From contig NZ_JBCDNA010000002.1 of the NCBI RefSeq assembly GCF_038433205.1, positions 124,001 through 188,000 on the forward strand: a stretch of DNA of 64,000 nucleotides, written 5' to 3'. Shown piece by piece: positions 8,217-16,870 of the stretch (its first letter is position 1; the number at the start of each line of letters is the position of its first letter). A model generated the notes under the pieces. The model did no database searches and was not told the origin of the DNA. It was given only the letters and a program-made list of their open reading frames with translations. Origin of the DNA: Lutimonas vermicola (GTDB taxonomy: Bacteria; Bacteroidota; Bacteroidia; Flavobacteriales; Flavobacteriaceae). A program made the position numbers and the translations under genes.

Positions 8217-8402
8217 TTATTTAATTTCCTTGTGAACTGTCATTTTTTTCAGAATAGGATTGAATTTCTTCACTTCCAATCTGTCCGGAGTATTCTTCTT
8301 ATTCTTCGTTGTAATATAACGAGAAGTTCCTGGTTGTCCAGAAGCTTTGTGTTCTGTGCATTCCAATATAACCTGTATCCTGTTTCCTTTAGTCTTTGCC
8401 AT
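8217..8402 (-). CDS. rpmG: 50S ribosomal protein L33
   Basis: A 61-residue L33: MAKTKGNRIQVILECTEHKA, then SRYITTKNKKNTPDRLEVKK and a C-terminus KMTVHKEIK. It has a single cysteine and so no zinc site. It sits six bases after rpmB and is part of the rpmB-rpmG-DUF4295 transcript. Confidence 0.97.
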   Translation of the reverse strand: MAKTKGNRIQVILECTEHKASGQPGTSRYITTKNKKNTPDRLEVKKFNPILKKMTVHKEIK

Positions 8403-8408
8403 CTCTTC

Positions 8409-8648
8409 TTATTTTTTTAGATAACCATTTGCTCTTGCCTCAGCAATTACAGCCTCAACACCTTTTTTATTGATGTTCTTCAGTGCTCTGGTCGAAACTT
8501 TTAAAGTTACCCATTTATCTTCCACTGGTAAATAAAAACGTTTTTTTACCAAATTAACTTTGAATTTTCTTTTAGTTCTATTCAAAGCGTGAGATACGTT
8601 GTTTCCAACCATTGCTCTCTTGCCCGTTAACTCACAAACTCTTGACAT
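8409..8648 (-). CDS. rpmB: 50S ribosomal protein L28
   Basis: A 79-residue L28 with the typical start MSRVCELTGKRAMVGNNVSH and the segment RFYLPVEDKWVTLKVSTRAL. It is the first gene of the small ribosomal operon, served by a promoter that lies across the end of cinA. Confidence 0.97.
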   Translation of the reverse strand: MSRVCELTGKRAMVGNNVSHALNRTKRKFKVNLVKKRFYLPVEDKWVTLKVSTRALKNINKKGVEAVIAEARANGYLKK

Positions 8649-8685
8649 TTTCTGACTGTTTTAATTCTTATTTCAAAACGAGGTG

Positions 8686-8716
8686 CAAAAATAAATATTC
8701 TTTCCTAATCTGGCAA
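8686..8716 (-). promoter_or_regulatory. Promoter of the rpmB operon
   Basis: On the minus strand TTG (8714-8716), 20 bases and TATTTTTG (8686-8693) match the Bacteroidetes promoter form. The -33 element lies inside the end of cinA (stop at 8705). Confidence 0.75.
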
Positions 8717-9970
8717 ACTATTTACTGTGTTTTTTAAAATTTCTTTTCTCAGGAGTTCCAGGGATTTAACAGAAGCTCTTTCTATCACTTTCCCTCTGGG
8801 TTTCCCGAAGAAATATTCGCTGGCGTAAACTCCAGCCGGAGTTGCAATTCCAATAAATACAACGCCGACAGACTCATCTGTTTCGTCAGTCGTAGGTCCT
8901 GCATTACCCGTTGTTGCCACGGCATAATCAGTATTAAATAATTTTTGACATTGAAGGGCCATTTCAATGGCCACTTTCTCACTTACCACTGAATGTGCAT
9001 TGATCATATCAGCAGGCACATGAAGTATTCTTTCTTTTACCTCTGCGCTGTAGGCCACCAAAGCTCCTTTTAAAAATTTTGAAGCCCCTGGTATGGCAGT
9101 TATCATCCTGGCAACATTGCCCCCGGTACAACTTTCCGCCAAACTCAAAGTTAAAGAATTATCGGTTAATATTTTATTCAGAGATAGTTCCAAAGCCTCA
9201 TTTTCATCTTCATCAACAAAAATATCTTCAACAAGCAAACGTAGTGATTCTGCTTCTTTATTGAGCTCATATTGCAATTGCTTCAAATCTTTTCCCCTTG
9301 CGCTTAATCTAAGTCTTACTCTTCCGTATGAAGGCAAATAGGCCAACCTAATAGATTGAGGGAGTTGATTTTCCCAGGCTTCGAGCCTTTCTGCGACCCT
9401 GCTTTCTCCCAGACCATAGGTGTGAAGTGTTTTATGTAGTATAAAAGGAAGGTGAAAACTTTCTATAAGCTTGGGAAGGACCGAATTGGTCATTAAGCCC
9501 TTCATTTCATTTGGGACTCCGGGCAGAGAAATTATGACCTTTTGCCCTTTCTTGAACCACATCCCCGAAGCAGTTCCCAATTCGTTTTTTAGTACCGTAG
9601 CCTTTGCTGGCAGCATGGCCTGGCGAATATCCATGTCGGTAAATTTATATTTGATCCTGCCAAATAATTGTTTGATATGATCCTCTATTTCCTGGTTCCT
9701 GACCAAAACATCGTTAAAATATTCTGCCAGCGTCAACTTGGTAATATCATCTTTGGTAGGACCCAGGCCTCCCGTAATGATAATTATATCAACATTAGCT
9801 TCTGCCTCCGAAAGGGCTTTTAAAATATGCTGCCTGTCATCCTGAATTGAAGTGATCTGATATACGGAAACCCCAATTTCATTCAATCTTTGACCCAACC
9901 ATTGTGAATTTGTATCAACGATCTGCCCTATGAGTATTTCATCTCCAACTGTAATAATTTCTGCCTGCAT
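8705..9970 (-). CDS. cinA: CinA: nicotinamide-nucleotide amidohydrolase / competence-damage protein
   Basis: From the ATG at 9970 the protein has 421 residues; the upstream ATG at 9997 adds nine atypical residues. The N-terminal MoeA/MogA-like domain begins MQAEIITVGDEILIGQIVDT and has IITGGLGPTKDDIT. The C-terminal PncC-like deamidase domain has LTLSLAESCTGGNVARMI near residue 280 and AVATTGNAGPT near 365. It would return nicotinamide mononucleotide to NAD synthesis. It heads the conserved cinA-rpmB-rpmG-DUF4295-ftsY-rimO order. Confidence 0.95.
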   Translation of the reverse strand: MQAEIITVGDEILIGQIVDTNSQWLGQRLNEIGVSVYQITSIQDDRQHILKALSEAEANVDIIIITGGLGPTKDDITKLTLAEYFNDVLVRNQEIEDHIKQLFGRIKYKFTDMDIRQAMLPAKATVLKNELGTASGMWFKKGQKVIISLPGVPNEMKGLMTNSVLPKLIESFHLPFILHKTLHTYGLGESRVAERLEAWENQLPQSIRLAYLPSYGRVRLRLSARGKDLKQLQYELNKEAESLRLLVEDIFVDEDENEALELSLNKILTDNSLTLSLAESCTGGNVARMITAIPGASKFLKGALVAYSAEVKERILHVPADMINAHSVVSEKVAIEMALQCQKLFNTDYAVATTGNAGPTTDETDESVGVVFIGIATPAGVYASEYFFGKPRGKVIERASVKSLELLRKEILKNTVNSLPD

Positions 9971-10098
9971 CAGCCTTGTAAAATTTATTGAGAACAAATA
10001 TAGTCATTGCGGAGAAGAAAAATTGGGCTCAACCAAACACAGCTTAAAAACCTTTATAAGAAATTTATATATTTACCCAAACTTTAAAATATCAATTC

Positions 10099-11607
10099 AT
10101 GAAACACAATTTAATATTTGCCATTCTAGTTGGCTTTAGCCTTTCTATATATGCACAATCAGAAGCAGAAGTTGCCAAATCAACGATTTTCAAAAATGAC
10201 ATAGAAAGTCATATTTATTTTCTCGCTTCTGATGAATTAAAAGGCAGACAGACCGGTTCGGGTGAATTAGACATCGCTGCAGCTTATATTGCGAATATGC
10301 TTCGGAAATTTGGTGTAAAACCTGCAGGTGAAAATGGTAGTTTTTATCAAAACGTCCCTTTGGAAAAAATAATCCCTGCCAAGAATATCTCCGTTAAGAT
10401 CAATGATATGTCAGGTGATAAATTTTGGGCATTATATGCCAGAAATATAGATTTTAAAGGAGAAGCCATCTATCTTGGATACGGAACCAAAGAAGATTTT
10501 GAAGGAAAGGACCTGAAAGGAAAAGTGCTTATTGTAAAAGTAGGTACATCTGAAACTAAAGATCAGAGATCAAAGTTTATGGCTGGAAGAGCCAAAAGGG
10601 CATTGGCCAAGGAGGCTGGAGCAGAGGCACTGATCGAACTGGCAGAAGTTGAACAGGAAATGTATGAAAGATATTCTCATTACTTTAATGAAGCCAAAAC
10701 AGGCTTAAAAAGCAACGAAGAGAAAGAAGAACAATTTGTACATCTTTATATGATAGATAAAGGTATGGCAATTGCATCCAAGCTGGAGGCATCAGGTGCA
10801 TCAGAAAAACTTCAGGTGGAAGTAAAAGTTGAAGGCATCAAGACTGAATTCTTTTCCTCAAGAAATGTTGTCGGATATCTTGAAGGATCCGATCCTGAGT
10901 TAAAAGACGAATTTGTGATTTATTCAGCACATTATGACCACGTGGGAATTGGAAAACCAAATGCTGAAAATGATTCAATCTATAACGGAGCAAGAGACAA
11001 TGCAGTTGGAACGGTAACAGTGTTGAGTGTAGCCGAAAACCTTGCCAAATACCCGGTAAAGAGGTCCTCATTATTTATCCTGTTTACAGGAGAGGAAAAA
11101 GGATTATTAGGCAGTAAATATTATACCGAAAATCCTGTGATGCCCTTAGACAAAATGGTCTATTGTTTTAATAGTGACGGGGCCGGATACAACGATACTT
11201 CAAAAATTACCATATTCGGATTGCACAGAACTACTGTTGGCCAACACATGATTGATGCCGGTTCTGCATTTGGCCTTACTGTTATTGACGATCCGGCCCC
11301 TGAGCAAAACCTTTTCGATCGATCAGACAATGTAAACTTTGCCGCCAAAGGGATCCCGGCTCCAACTTTTAGCTTGGGATTTACTGCATTTGATGAAGAA
11401 ATCAATAAATACTACCATCAGGTTACCGACAATCCTGAAACCTTGGACTATGATTATTTGGAAAAGTTCTTTAAGTCATATGTTTTAGCATCAAGATTGA
11501 TCGCCAATGATCCGAAAACACCATTCTGGACAGAAGGAGATAAGTATTATGAAGCAGGTGTAAAACTATATTCCAGTAAGAAAGAAGAAGCACCTGTTTT
11601 AGATTGA
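10099..11607 (+). CDS. Secreted M28 family zinc aminopeptidase
   Basis: The 502-residue product starts with a signal peptide (MKHNLIFAILVGFSLSIYAQ). A PA-type inserted domain is likely around residues 115-245. The M28 metal ligands are visible: His278 and His281 in SAHYDHVG, Asp300 in GARDNAVG, Glu332/Glu333 in TGEEKGLLGS, Asp360 in FNSDGAG and His440 in YYHQVTD. It would release N-terminal amino acids from peptides in the periplasm or outside. It is monocistronic, with a bidirectional terminator shared with the convergent CYTH gene. Confidence 0.92.
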   Translation: MKHNLIFAILVGFSLSIYAQSEAEVAKSTIFKNDIESHIYFLASDELKGRQTGSGELDIAAAYIANMLRKFGVKPAGENGSFYQNVPLEKIIPAKNISVKINDMSGDKFWALYARNIDFKGEAIYLGYGTKEDFEGKDLKGKVLIVKVGTSETKDQRSKFMAGRAKRALAKEAGAEALIELAEVEQEMYERYSHYFNEAKTGLKSNEEKEEQFVHLYMIDKGMAIASKLEASGASEKLQVEVKVEGIKTEFFSSRNVVGYLEGSDPELKDEFVIYSAHYDHVGIGKPNAENDSIYNGARDNAVGTVTVLSVAENLAKYPVKRSSLFILFTGEEKGLLGSKYYTENPVMPLDKMVYCFNSDGAGYNDTSKITIFGLHRTTVGQHMIDAGSAFGLTVIDDPAPEQNLFDRSDNVNFAAKGIPAPTFSLGFTAFDEEINKYYHQVTDNPETLDYDYLEKFFKSYVLASRLIANDPKTPFWTEGDKYYEAGVKLYSSKKEEAPVLD

Positions 11608-11632
11608 TGTTTTTTGTATTTTAATGGGGTAA

Positions 11633-11666
11633 AAAAAGCAGATTCATGGAATCTGCTTTTTTTTAC
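11633..11666. terminator. Bidirectional terminator
   Basis: GCAGATTC pairs with GAATCTGC around ATG, with A runs before and T runs after on both strands. It separates the M28 gene from the convergent CYTH gene, whose last codons lie inside the T run. Confidence 0.9.
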
Positions 11667-12136
11667 CATTTTTTAAAAGGGCGTTTACTCAGTGATGAAT
11701 TATAATATCGTGCTTGCCCGGTAACTTCCTTTCCTACCCATGCAGGCATCATGAATGTTTCATGCTCCGAATCCAACTCGAGTTCAGCAATTACAAGGCC
11801 TTGATTTTCAAGACTAAAGACGTCAATTTCAAAAATATGCCTCCCGGACTTTACATAATATCTCTCCTTGTCTATGATTCCGGGCTCGCAGAGTGATAAA
11901 AGTTTTTTGGCCTCTTCTCCCTCAATTTCTTTTTCCCATTCAAATCGGGTTGTACCGGATTCGTTCCCGATTCCTTTTACCGTTAAAAACCCCTGATCAC
12001 CAATAAGCCTGACTCTTACAGTCCTTTCGGGAACTGAAGAAAGAAATCCTTGAATGATTCGCTCCTTTTTGAACGATTCTTTTTTAAAGTCATCATTCAA
12101 GACCAAAAATTTCCTTTCTATTTCTGTATTCTTCAA
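11663..12136 (-). CDS. CYTH domain protein (triphosphate tunnel enzyme)
   Basis: A 157-residue CYTH/triphosphate tunnel metalloenzyme. The defining ExExK motif is EIERKF at residues 5-10. Basic and acidic tunnel residues follow (RVRLIGDQGFLTVKG, FEWEKEIEG, IDKERYYV, FEIDVF, LVIAELELDSE). Bacterial members of this size are usually inorganic triphosphatases; adenylate cyclase activity is possible but less likely. It begins three bases after the FAH-family gene ends and is probably cotranscribed with it. Confidence 0.9.
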   Translation of the reverse strand: MKNTEIERKFLVLNDDFKKESFKKERIIQGFLSSVPERTVRVRLIGDQGFLTVKGIGNESGTTRFEWEKEIEGEEAKKLLSLCEPGIIDKERYYVKSGRHIFEIDVFSLENQGLVIAELELDSEHETFMMPAWVGKEVTGQARYYNSSLSKRPFKKW

Positions 12137-12139
12137 AAA

Positions 12140-12748
12140 CTATTTGACTTTAACTTGAAAAATTTCCTTCCCTTCAAGCATCCCTTTGAGCACGTCATTC
12201 GGAGCCACTTTTCCAACCCCGGCAGGGGTCCCGGTAAAAATAACATCACCTATCTTGAGTGTAAAATACTGCGACACATAGGCGATCAATTCATCTATCT
12301 TCCATAGCATATGTGAAGATTCTCCGTCTTGGACAAGCTCTTTATTTTTCAAAAGTTGAAATTTGATATTATCAAGGTCAATTTCCGATTTATGACAAAA
12401 ATTACCAATCACTGCACTGCCGTCAAATGCCTTGGCTTTTTCCCAAGGGAGTCCCTTTTCTTTTAACCTGTTTTGAAGATCTCTAGCCGTAAAGTCTATA
12501 CCTAGGCCAATTTCATCATAATATTTATGTGCAAATTTTTGTTCAATAAACTTTCCAATCCTATTGATCTTCACCAGAACCTCAACTTCATAATGAATAT
12601 CCTGAGAAAAGGGCGGAATGATAAAGGGATTGTTTTTTAATAATACCGCCGAATCCGGTTTCATAAATATAACCGGTTCTTTTGGTTTTTCATTGTCCAG
12701 TTCTTCTATGTGCTTGGCATAATTTCTACCTATACAGATTATTTTCAT
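12140..12748 (-). CDS. Fumarylacetoacetate hydrolase family protein
   Basis: A 202-residue FAH-fold protein: MKIICIGRNYAKHIEELDNE, FMKPDSAVL, HYEVEVLVKI (metal-binding Glu residues), GIDFTARDLQ, AKAFDGSAVIG, and VIFTGTPAGVG near the C-terminus. Members hydrolyse or decarboxylate 2-oxo acids such as acylpyruvates and oxaloacetate; the substrate cannot be chosen here. It lies 83 bases after menB, the spacer being partly made of heptanucleotide repeats. Confidence 0.92.
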   Translation of the reverse strand: MKIICIGRNYAKHIEELDNEKPKEPVIFMKPDSAVLLKNNPFIIPPFSQDIHYEVEVLVKINRIGKFIEQKFAHKYYDEIGLGIDFTARDLQNRLKEKGLPWEKAKAFDGSAVIGNFCHKSEIDLDNIKFQLLKNKELVQDGESSHMLWKIDELIAYVSQYFTLKIGDVIFTGTPAGVGKVAPNDVLKGMLEGKEIFQVKVK

Positions 12749-12798
12749 AATTCAGTTTTAATAATTCTTGAAACGATTAAAAGTCATTTTCACCTACC

Positions 12799-12833
12799 TC
12801 TCACTTCTCACTTCTGCCTACTCACTTCTATCT
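12799..12833. repeat. Five tandem degenerate heptanucleotides (TCTNNCT)
   Basis: Units on the plus strand are TCTCACT, TCTCACT, TCTGCCT, ACTCACT, TCTATCT. They touch the menB stop codon (12832-12834). The units are the same as those at 6905-6932. Confidence 0.72.
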
Positions 12834-13671
12834 AAGGAATCCACTTTTTTTCAAAATTTGGCTTTCTCTTTTCCAGGAAGGCATCCCTTCCTTCTTTGGC
12901 TTCGTCAGTCATATAGGCCAGCCTGGTAGCTTCACCTGCAAATACCTGCTGCCCTACCATGCCATCATCGGTAAGGTTCATGGCGAATTTTAACATTTTT
13001 ATCGAGGTCGGTGACTTGGCTAGTATTTCCTGGGCCCATTCAAATGCCGTTAATTCCAATTCTTCATGAGGAATCACAGCATTAACCATACCCATTTCAT
13101 AGGCTTCCTGAGCCGAATAATTCCTGCCAAGGAAAAAAATCTCACGGGCTTTTTTCTGGCCCACCATTTTTGCCAGATAAGCAGAACCATATCCTCCGTC
13201 AAAACTTGTCACATCGGCGTCGGTCTGCTTAAAAATAGCATGTTCCTTGCTGGCCAGGGTCAGGTCACACACCACATGAAGGCTATGACCTCCTCCTACG
13301 GCCCATCCCGGGACAACAGCAATCACAGCTTTGGGCATAAACCTGATCAGTCTTTGGACTTCCAGTATATTGAGACGATGGTAACCATCATCACCAACAT
13401 ATCCCTGGTGTCCTCTTGCTTTTTGGTCTCCTCCACTACAGAATGAAAATACACCATCCTTTTTAGACGGACCCTCGGCAGAGAGTAAAACTACCCCAAT
13501 ATTCACATCTTCCTGAGCGTCGTAAAATGCATCGTAGAGCTCCCTGGTGGTTTGCGGGCGGAAGGCATTTCTCACATCGGGTCGGTTAAAGGCAATCCGT
13601 GCCACTCCATCACATTTTTTATATGTAATATCCTCAAATTCTTTTGCTATTTGCCAATTGGGTTGATTCAT
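12832..13671 (-). CDS. menB: 1,4-dihydroxy-2-naphthoyl-CoA synthase
   Basis: A 279-residue crotonase-fold enzyme that closes the second ring in menaquinone synthesis. MenB-specific stretches are FCSGGDQKARGHQGYVGDDG, WAVGGGHSLHVVCDLTLAS and DADVTSFDGGYGSAYLAKMV, and the C-terminus is FLEKRKPNFEKKWIP. Length and motifs are complete. It is transcribed away from the degenerate esterase gene; a large hairpin lies in the divergent spacer. Confidence 0.97.
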   Translation of the reverse strand: MNQPNWQIAKEFEDITYKKCDGVARIAFNRPDVRNAFRPQTTRELYDAFYDAQEDVNIGVVLLSAEGPSKKDGVFSFCSGGDQKARGHQGYVGDDGYHRLNILEVQRLIRFMPKAVIAVVPGWAVGGGHSLHVVCDLTLASKEHAIFKQTDADVTSFDGGYGSAYLAKMVGQKKAREIFFLGRNYSAQEAYEMGMVNAVIPHEELELTAFEWAQEILAKSPTSIKMLKFAMNLTDDGMVGQQVFAGEATRLAYMTDEAKEGRDAFLEKRKPNFEKKWIP

Positions 13672-13743
13672 TTGATAAGTTTTATGGATTTGATAAAATA
13701 ATTACCCTTATTCATCGTTGGTTAAGTAATTAGTAGGAGCGAA

Positions 13744-13779
13744 ATTAACAAAAGTTTTAGGATAAAACTTCTTGTTAAT
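13744..13779. repeat. 16-bp imperfect inverted repeat between divergent genes
   Basis: ATTAACAA plus AAGTTTTA pair with TAAAACTT and TTGTTAAT, with a three-base loop GGA and a single bulged C at 13771. There is no T run after either arm, and the flanking genes (menB and the 13822 gene) diverge, so it is not an ordinary terminator. It may be an operator or a leader hairpin. Confidence 0.6.
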
Positions 13780-13821
13780 CGTTTTTGTGGTGAAAACCAA
13801 TAACAATTTAAAGCATTTCTT

Positions 13822-15048
13822 ATGAGAAAATTCATGGTAATCTTATTCTTTATTTCCTTTCTTGGCCAGGCTCAGGACAACATCATCTATAAAAGATTCA
13901 ATTCCTTTAATTTGAATCAGGAAAGAATTTTAAAGATTTATGTTCCTGATTCTTTTGAAGAAAATGATAAAAATACCTATCCTGTTGCAGTCGTATTGGA
14001 TGCTGAATTTTTGTTTGATGTATATGTGGCCAACTCAAAGCTATTTGCCGCCAGAGACAAAGCTCCGGAGCAAATCGTTGTAGGTATTTTTCAAAATCAA
14101 AATGAAGAAAGATACACAGACTGTGATTATAGCGAGGACACAGGTTTACCCAACCAGGAAAGTTCAAAGTTCTATGGTTTTATAAGAGATGAACTGTTGC
14201 CTTATTTGGATGATAATTACCCTACCTCTTTGTTTAAAACAATTATAGGAAATACCCTTACAGCAAATTTTATCAATTATTTTTTTCTTGAAGAAACCCC
14301 GGTATTTAACGCCTATATCAATATCAATCCAAGTTTTGCTTCTGGATTACACGAAAAGCTAGAATCAAAAAGTCAAAGCCTGATTACACCCTACTATTAT
14401 TATTTGAGCGGTGGAGACTATAATACAGAGAAAAGAACTGCATCCATCAACGACACACACAACCTGTTAAAACTGTCTGAAAACCCAAACTTCAAATACA
14501 AGTATGACGATTTTTCGAATTCCAGTAAAACAGCCTCTATCGGGCAGTCTGTGGCAAGTGCCATAGGTTTTACCTACCGGCAGTTTGCTGCCATTTCAAA
14601 GGAGGAATTTGATGAACAGATTGCCGATATGGAACCTGGAGACGCCATTGAATACCTTGAAAGAAAATATGTTGAAATTGAATATTTATACGGTTCAAAT
14701 GTAAAAATCCGTGAAAGTGATATCTATAAGATCGAACCCATTATCATTGATAAAGCAAACGGGGATTATCTCGAAGAATTCGGAAAAATGATCATGAGAT
14801 TATATCCGGAGACAGCTCTAGGCGATTATTATATTGGCCTGTATTATGAAACCGGTTACGAATACAAGAAAGCACTTAAACACTATAAAAACGGATACGC
14901 GAAAATTGGTTCCGACAATCCTAATTCAGACGGTTACTATGCCAATATCGAGCGGGTTCTTGAAAAGCAAAGAGCCGAACGTCTTGGCTATAACGCAGGA
15001 GAAGAAGTACCTGAAGAGGAATTACCTGAAGAGGAAAATCAAGGATAA
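13822..15048 (+). CDS. Secreted esterase-fold protein, catalytic residues apparently lost
   Basis: A 408-residue protein with signal peptide MRKFMVILFFISFLGQAQ. The layout (LKIYVPDSFEEN, YPVAVVLDAEFLFDVYVA, IVVGIFQN, FYGFIRDELLPYLDDNYPT) is that of the esterase D/putative esterase alpha/beta-hydrolase family. At the nucleophile elbow, where GxSxG is expected, it has GNTLT (residues 143-147), so the serine is replaced by Thr145. The late histidine segment also lacks a histidine (SNSSKTASIGQS). A TPR-like region (YETGYEYKKALKHYKNGYAK) and an acidic tail (EEELPEEENQG) follow. It is probably a binding protein rather than an enzyme. Confidence 0.75.
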   Translation: MRKFMVILFFISFLGQAQDNIIYKRFNSFNLNQERILKIYVPDSFEENDKNTYPVAVVLDAEFLFDVYVANSKLFAARDKAPEQIVVGIFQNQNEERYTDCDYSEDTGLPNQESSKFYGFIRDELLPYLDDNYPTSLFKTIIGNTLTANFINYFFLEETPVFNAYININPSFASGLHEKLESKSQSLITPYYYYLSGGDYNTEKRTASINDTHNLLKLSENPNFKYKYDDFSNSSKTASIGQSVASAIGFTYRQFAAISKEEFDEQIADMEPGDAIEYLERKYVEIEYLYGSNVKIRESDIYKIEPIIIDKANGDYLEEFGKMIMRLYPETALGDYYIGLYYETGYEYKKALKHYKNGYAKIGSDNPNSDGYYANIERVLEKQRAERLGYNAGEEVPEEELPEEENQG

Positions 15049-15072
15049 TAAACTAGGGTTTTAGGTTTATTT
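15047..15072. terminator. Probable bidirectional terminator
   Basis: AATAAACTA pairs with TAGGTTTATT (one bulged G) around a GGGTTT loop between two convergent genes, overlapping both stop codons. It is A/T-rich and weaker than the other terminators. Confidence 0.45.
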
Positions 15073-16794
15073 TAAATTGTCAAAATAGTCTCCGAGGATA
15101 GCGTCGTTAACATCACTGGAAGTAAAAACTTCCAGTAAAGCCGGCTTGTTTGACGGGGCGTAGAATTTTGCCAAATGAGTTTCCAATTGCAAACCGTCTC
15201 TGGCATCAAAATAGTCAAAACCAAACATCTCACATAAAGCTGAAGCGTTTAACTGGTGTGACGTTTCAAAATAATCCAGGGCACCTGATGACTTGGGGCC
15301 AGGAATAAATTTAAAAATCCCGCCACCAGCATTATTGACTATAATAATTCTAAAATCTACAGGAATATACTTGTTCCAAAGCCCATTGCTATCATAAAAA
15401 AAGCTGATATCCCCGGTGATGAAAACTGTTTGCCCACCATTCTGAAATGCGGCCCCCAGAGCAGTCGAAGTACTGCCGTCAATTCCGCTTGTTCCTCTAT
15501 TACAGTACACTTTTATTGTAGGGTCGAGATCAAATAACTGCGCATAACGGATAACGGAACTGTTGGCAAGCTGTAAATTGATGCTGCCCGGCAAACTATT
15601 CAAAACCTGATCAAATACTTTTAAATCTGAAAAACTAAGGTTAAGAACAAAATTATCGTGTTTAATTTTTCTTGCCTCTTTAAGGACAAGCCATTTATCC
15701 TGATATGAACTGTCTACCGTTTTTGTTAAAAAGAAAAACTGACTAAAAAACAATTGCGGGGATATTTCAAAATGCCGGGTCATGCTGTGATAGGTATCCA
15801 AAGATCTGTGCGCATCTACATGCCAGTGATGCTGCGGTGGATGTTTTCTCAACATTTGTTTTATCCTTTTTGATATCACCATCCCTCCAAAGGTCAGCAG
15901 GATCTCCGGCTTTAATGCTTCAAAATCAACATCATTCAAGGGGAATATAAGCTGATCGATACTATTGATGAATTTATCATCAGCCACATTTGATGTTGTT
16001 TCGGTGAGAATGATCACTGAAGGGTCTTTTATCAAATGAGTCATTTGGGCCTGTAACAATTCATCCGGGTCAATACTTCCGATGATGACCATTTTTTTGT
16101 CGGAACCATTCCAAATCAAAGAGAAATTTTCTAAGTCTTCAAGCTGCAGCGGCTCTTCCTCCAACAAAGATCCGGTGAGTACAGGTTCCTTTTTATTAGA
16201 CAGAGAACCAAAGTCGTATAAATGGTCAACGGTTTCGTATAAAGGCTCGTCAAAAGGAACATTGATATGAACCGGGCCCCTTCCGGAAGCTGCACTGACG
16301 AGTGCCTCAACAATAGCTTTTGCATTTTCAACAAGCATTGTTTCCAGATCGTTGTACAAATTAATCTGATCCTCACTATTTAAATTTGTCTGAAAAAGAA
16401 TGTGATTGCTGAATACTCCTTCCTGCCTGATCGTTTGCCCGTCACCAATATCCAGAAGCCGTTTGGGCCTATCTGCCGAAATAACCAACAAGGGTATTTT
16501 ACTGTAATAGGCTTCGGCAATTGCCGGGTAATAATTCAACAATGCAGAACCTGAAGTACATAACAAGGCAACCGTTTTACCTGATTGTTGTGCAAGTCCC
16601 AGCGCAAAAAAGGCAGCGCAACGCTCATCAACAATGCTGAAAGTTTTTACTTTCGGGTGATTTACAAATCCAAGTGTCAGCGGTGCGTTACGCGATCCGG
16701 GGGAGATTACTACCTGCTCAATACCATGATTTACGCAGGTCTGCATAAGCAGTTGAGCGAGTTTTTTTTTGGGGTACTTAGGCATCAATGTCAT
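15067..16794 (-). CDS. menD: SEPHCHC synthase MenD
   Basis: A 575-residue thiamine-diphosphate enzyme that condenses isochorismate and 2-oxoglutarate in menaquinone synthesis. Marks are QVVISPGSRNAPLTLGFVNH near the N-terminus, GRGPVHINVPFDEPLYE near 175, the ThDP loop GDISFFYDSNGLW, and VNNAGGGIFKFIPG. A second in-frame ATG at 16785 is equally possible. It follows menF by 76 bases on the same strand. Confidence 0.97.
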   Translation of the reverse strand: MTLMPKYPKKKLAQLLMQTCVNHGIEQVVISPGSRNAPLTLGFVNHPKVKTFSIVDERCAAFFALGLAQQSGKTVALLCTSGSALLNYYPAIAEAYYSKIPLLVISADRPKRLLDIGDGQTIRQEGVFSNHILFQTNLNSEDQINLYNDLETMLVENAKAIVEALVSAASGRGPVHINVPFDEPLYETVDHLYDFGSLSNKKEPVLTGSLLEEEPLQLEDLENFSLIWNGSDKKMVIIGSIDPDELLQAQMTHLIKDPSVIILTETTSNVADDKFINSIDQLIFPLNDVDFEALKPEILLTFGGMVISKRIKQMLRKHPPQHHWHVDAHRSLDTYHSMTRHFEISPQLFFSQFFFLTKTVDSSYQDKWLVLKEARKIKHDNFVLNLSFSDLKVFDQVLNSLPGSINLQLANSSVIRYAQLFDLDPTIKVYCNRGTSGIDGSTSTALGAAFQNGGQTVFITGDISFFYDSNGLWNKYIPVDFRIIIVNNAGGGIFKFIPGPKSSGALDYFETSHQLNASALCEMFGFDYFDARDGLQLETHLAKFYAPSNKPALLEVFTSSDVNDAILGDYFDNLK

Positions 16795-16870
16795 TAAAAA
16801 ATAGGATACAAAAATAAGTGATTTTTTCTTGAAAACACCTTAAAAAACTACTTGTGATCCAGACCCTGAA

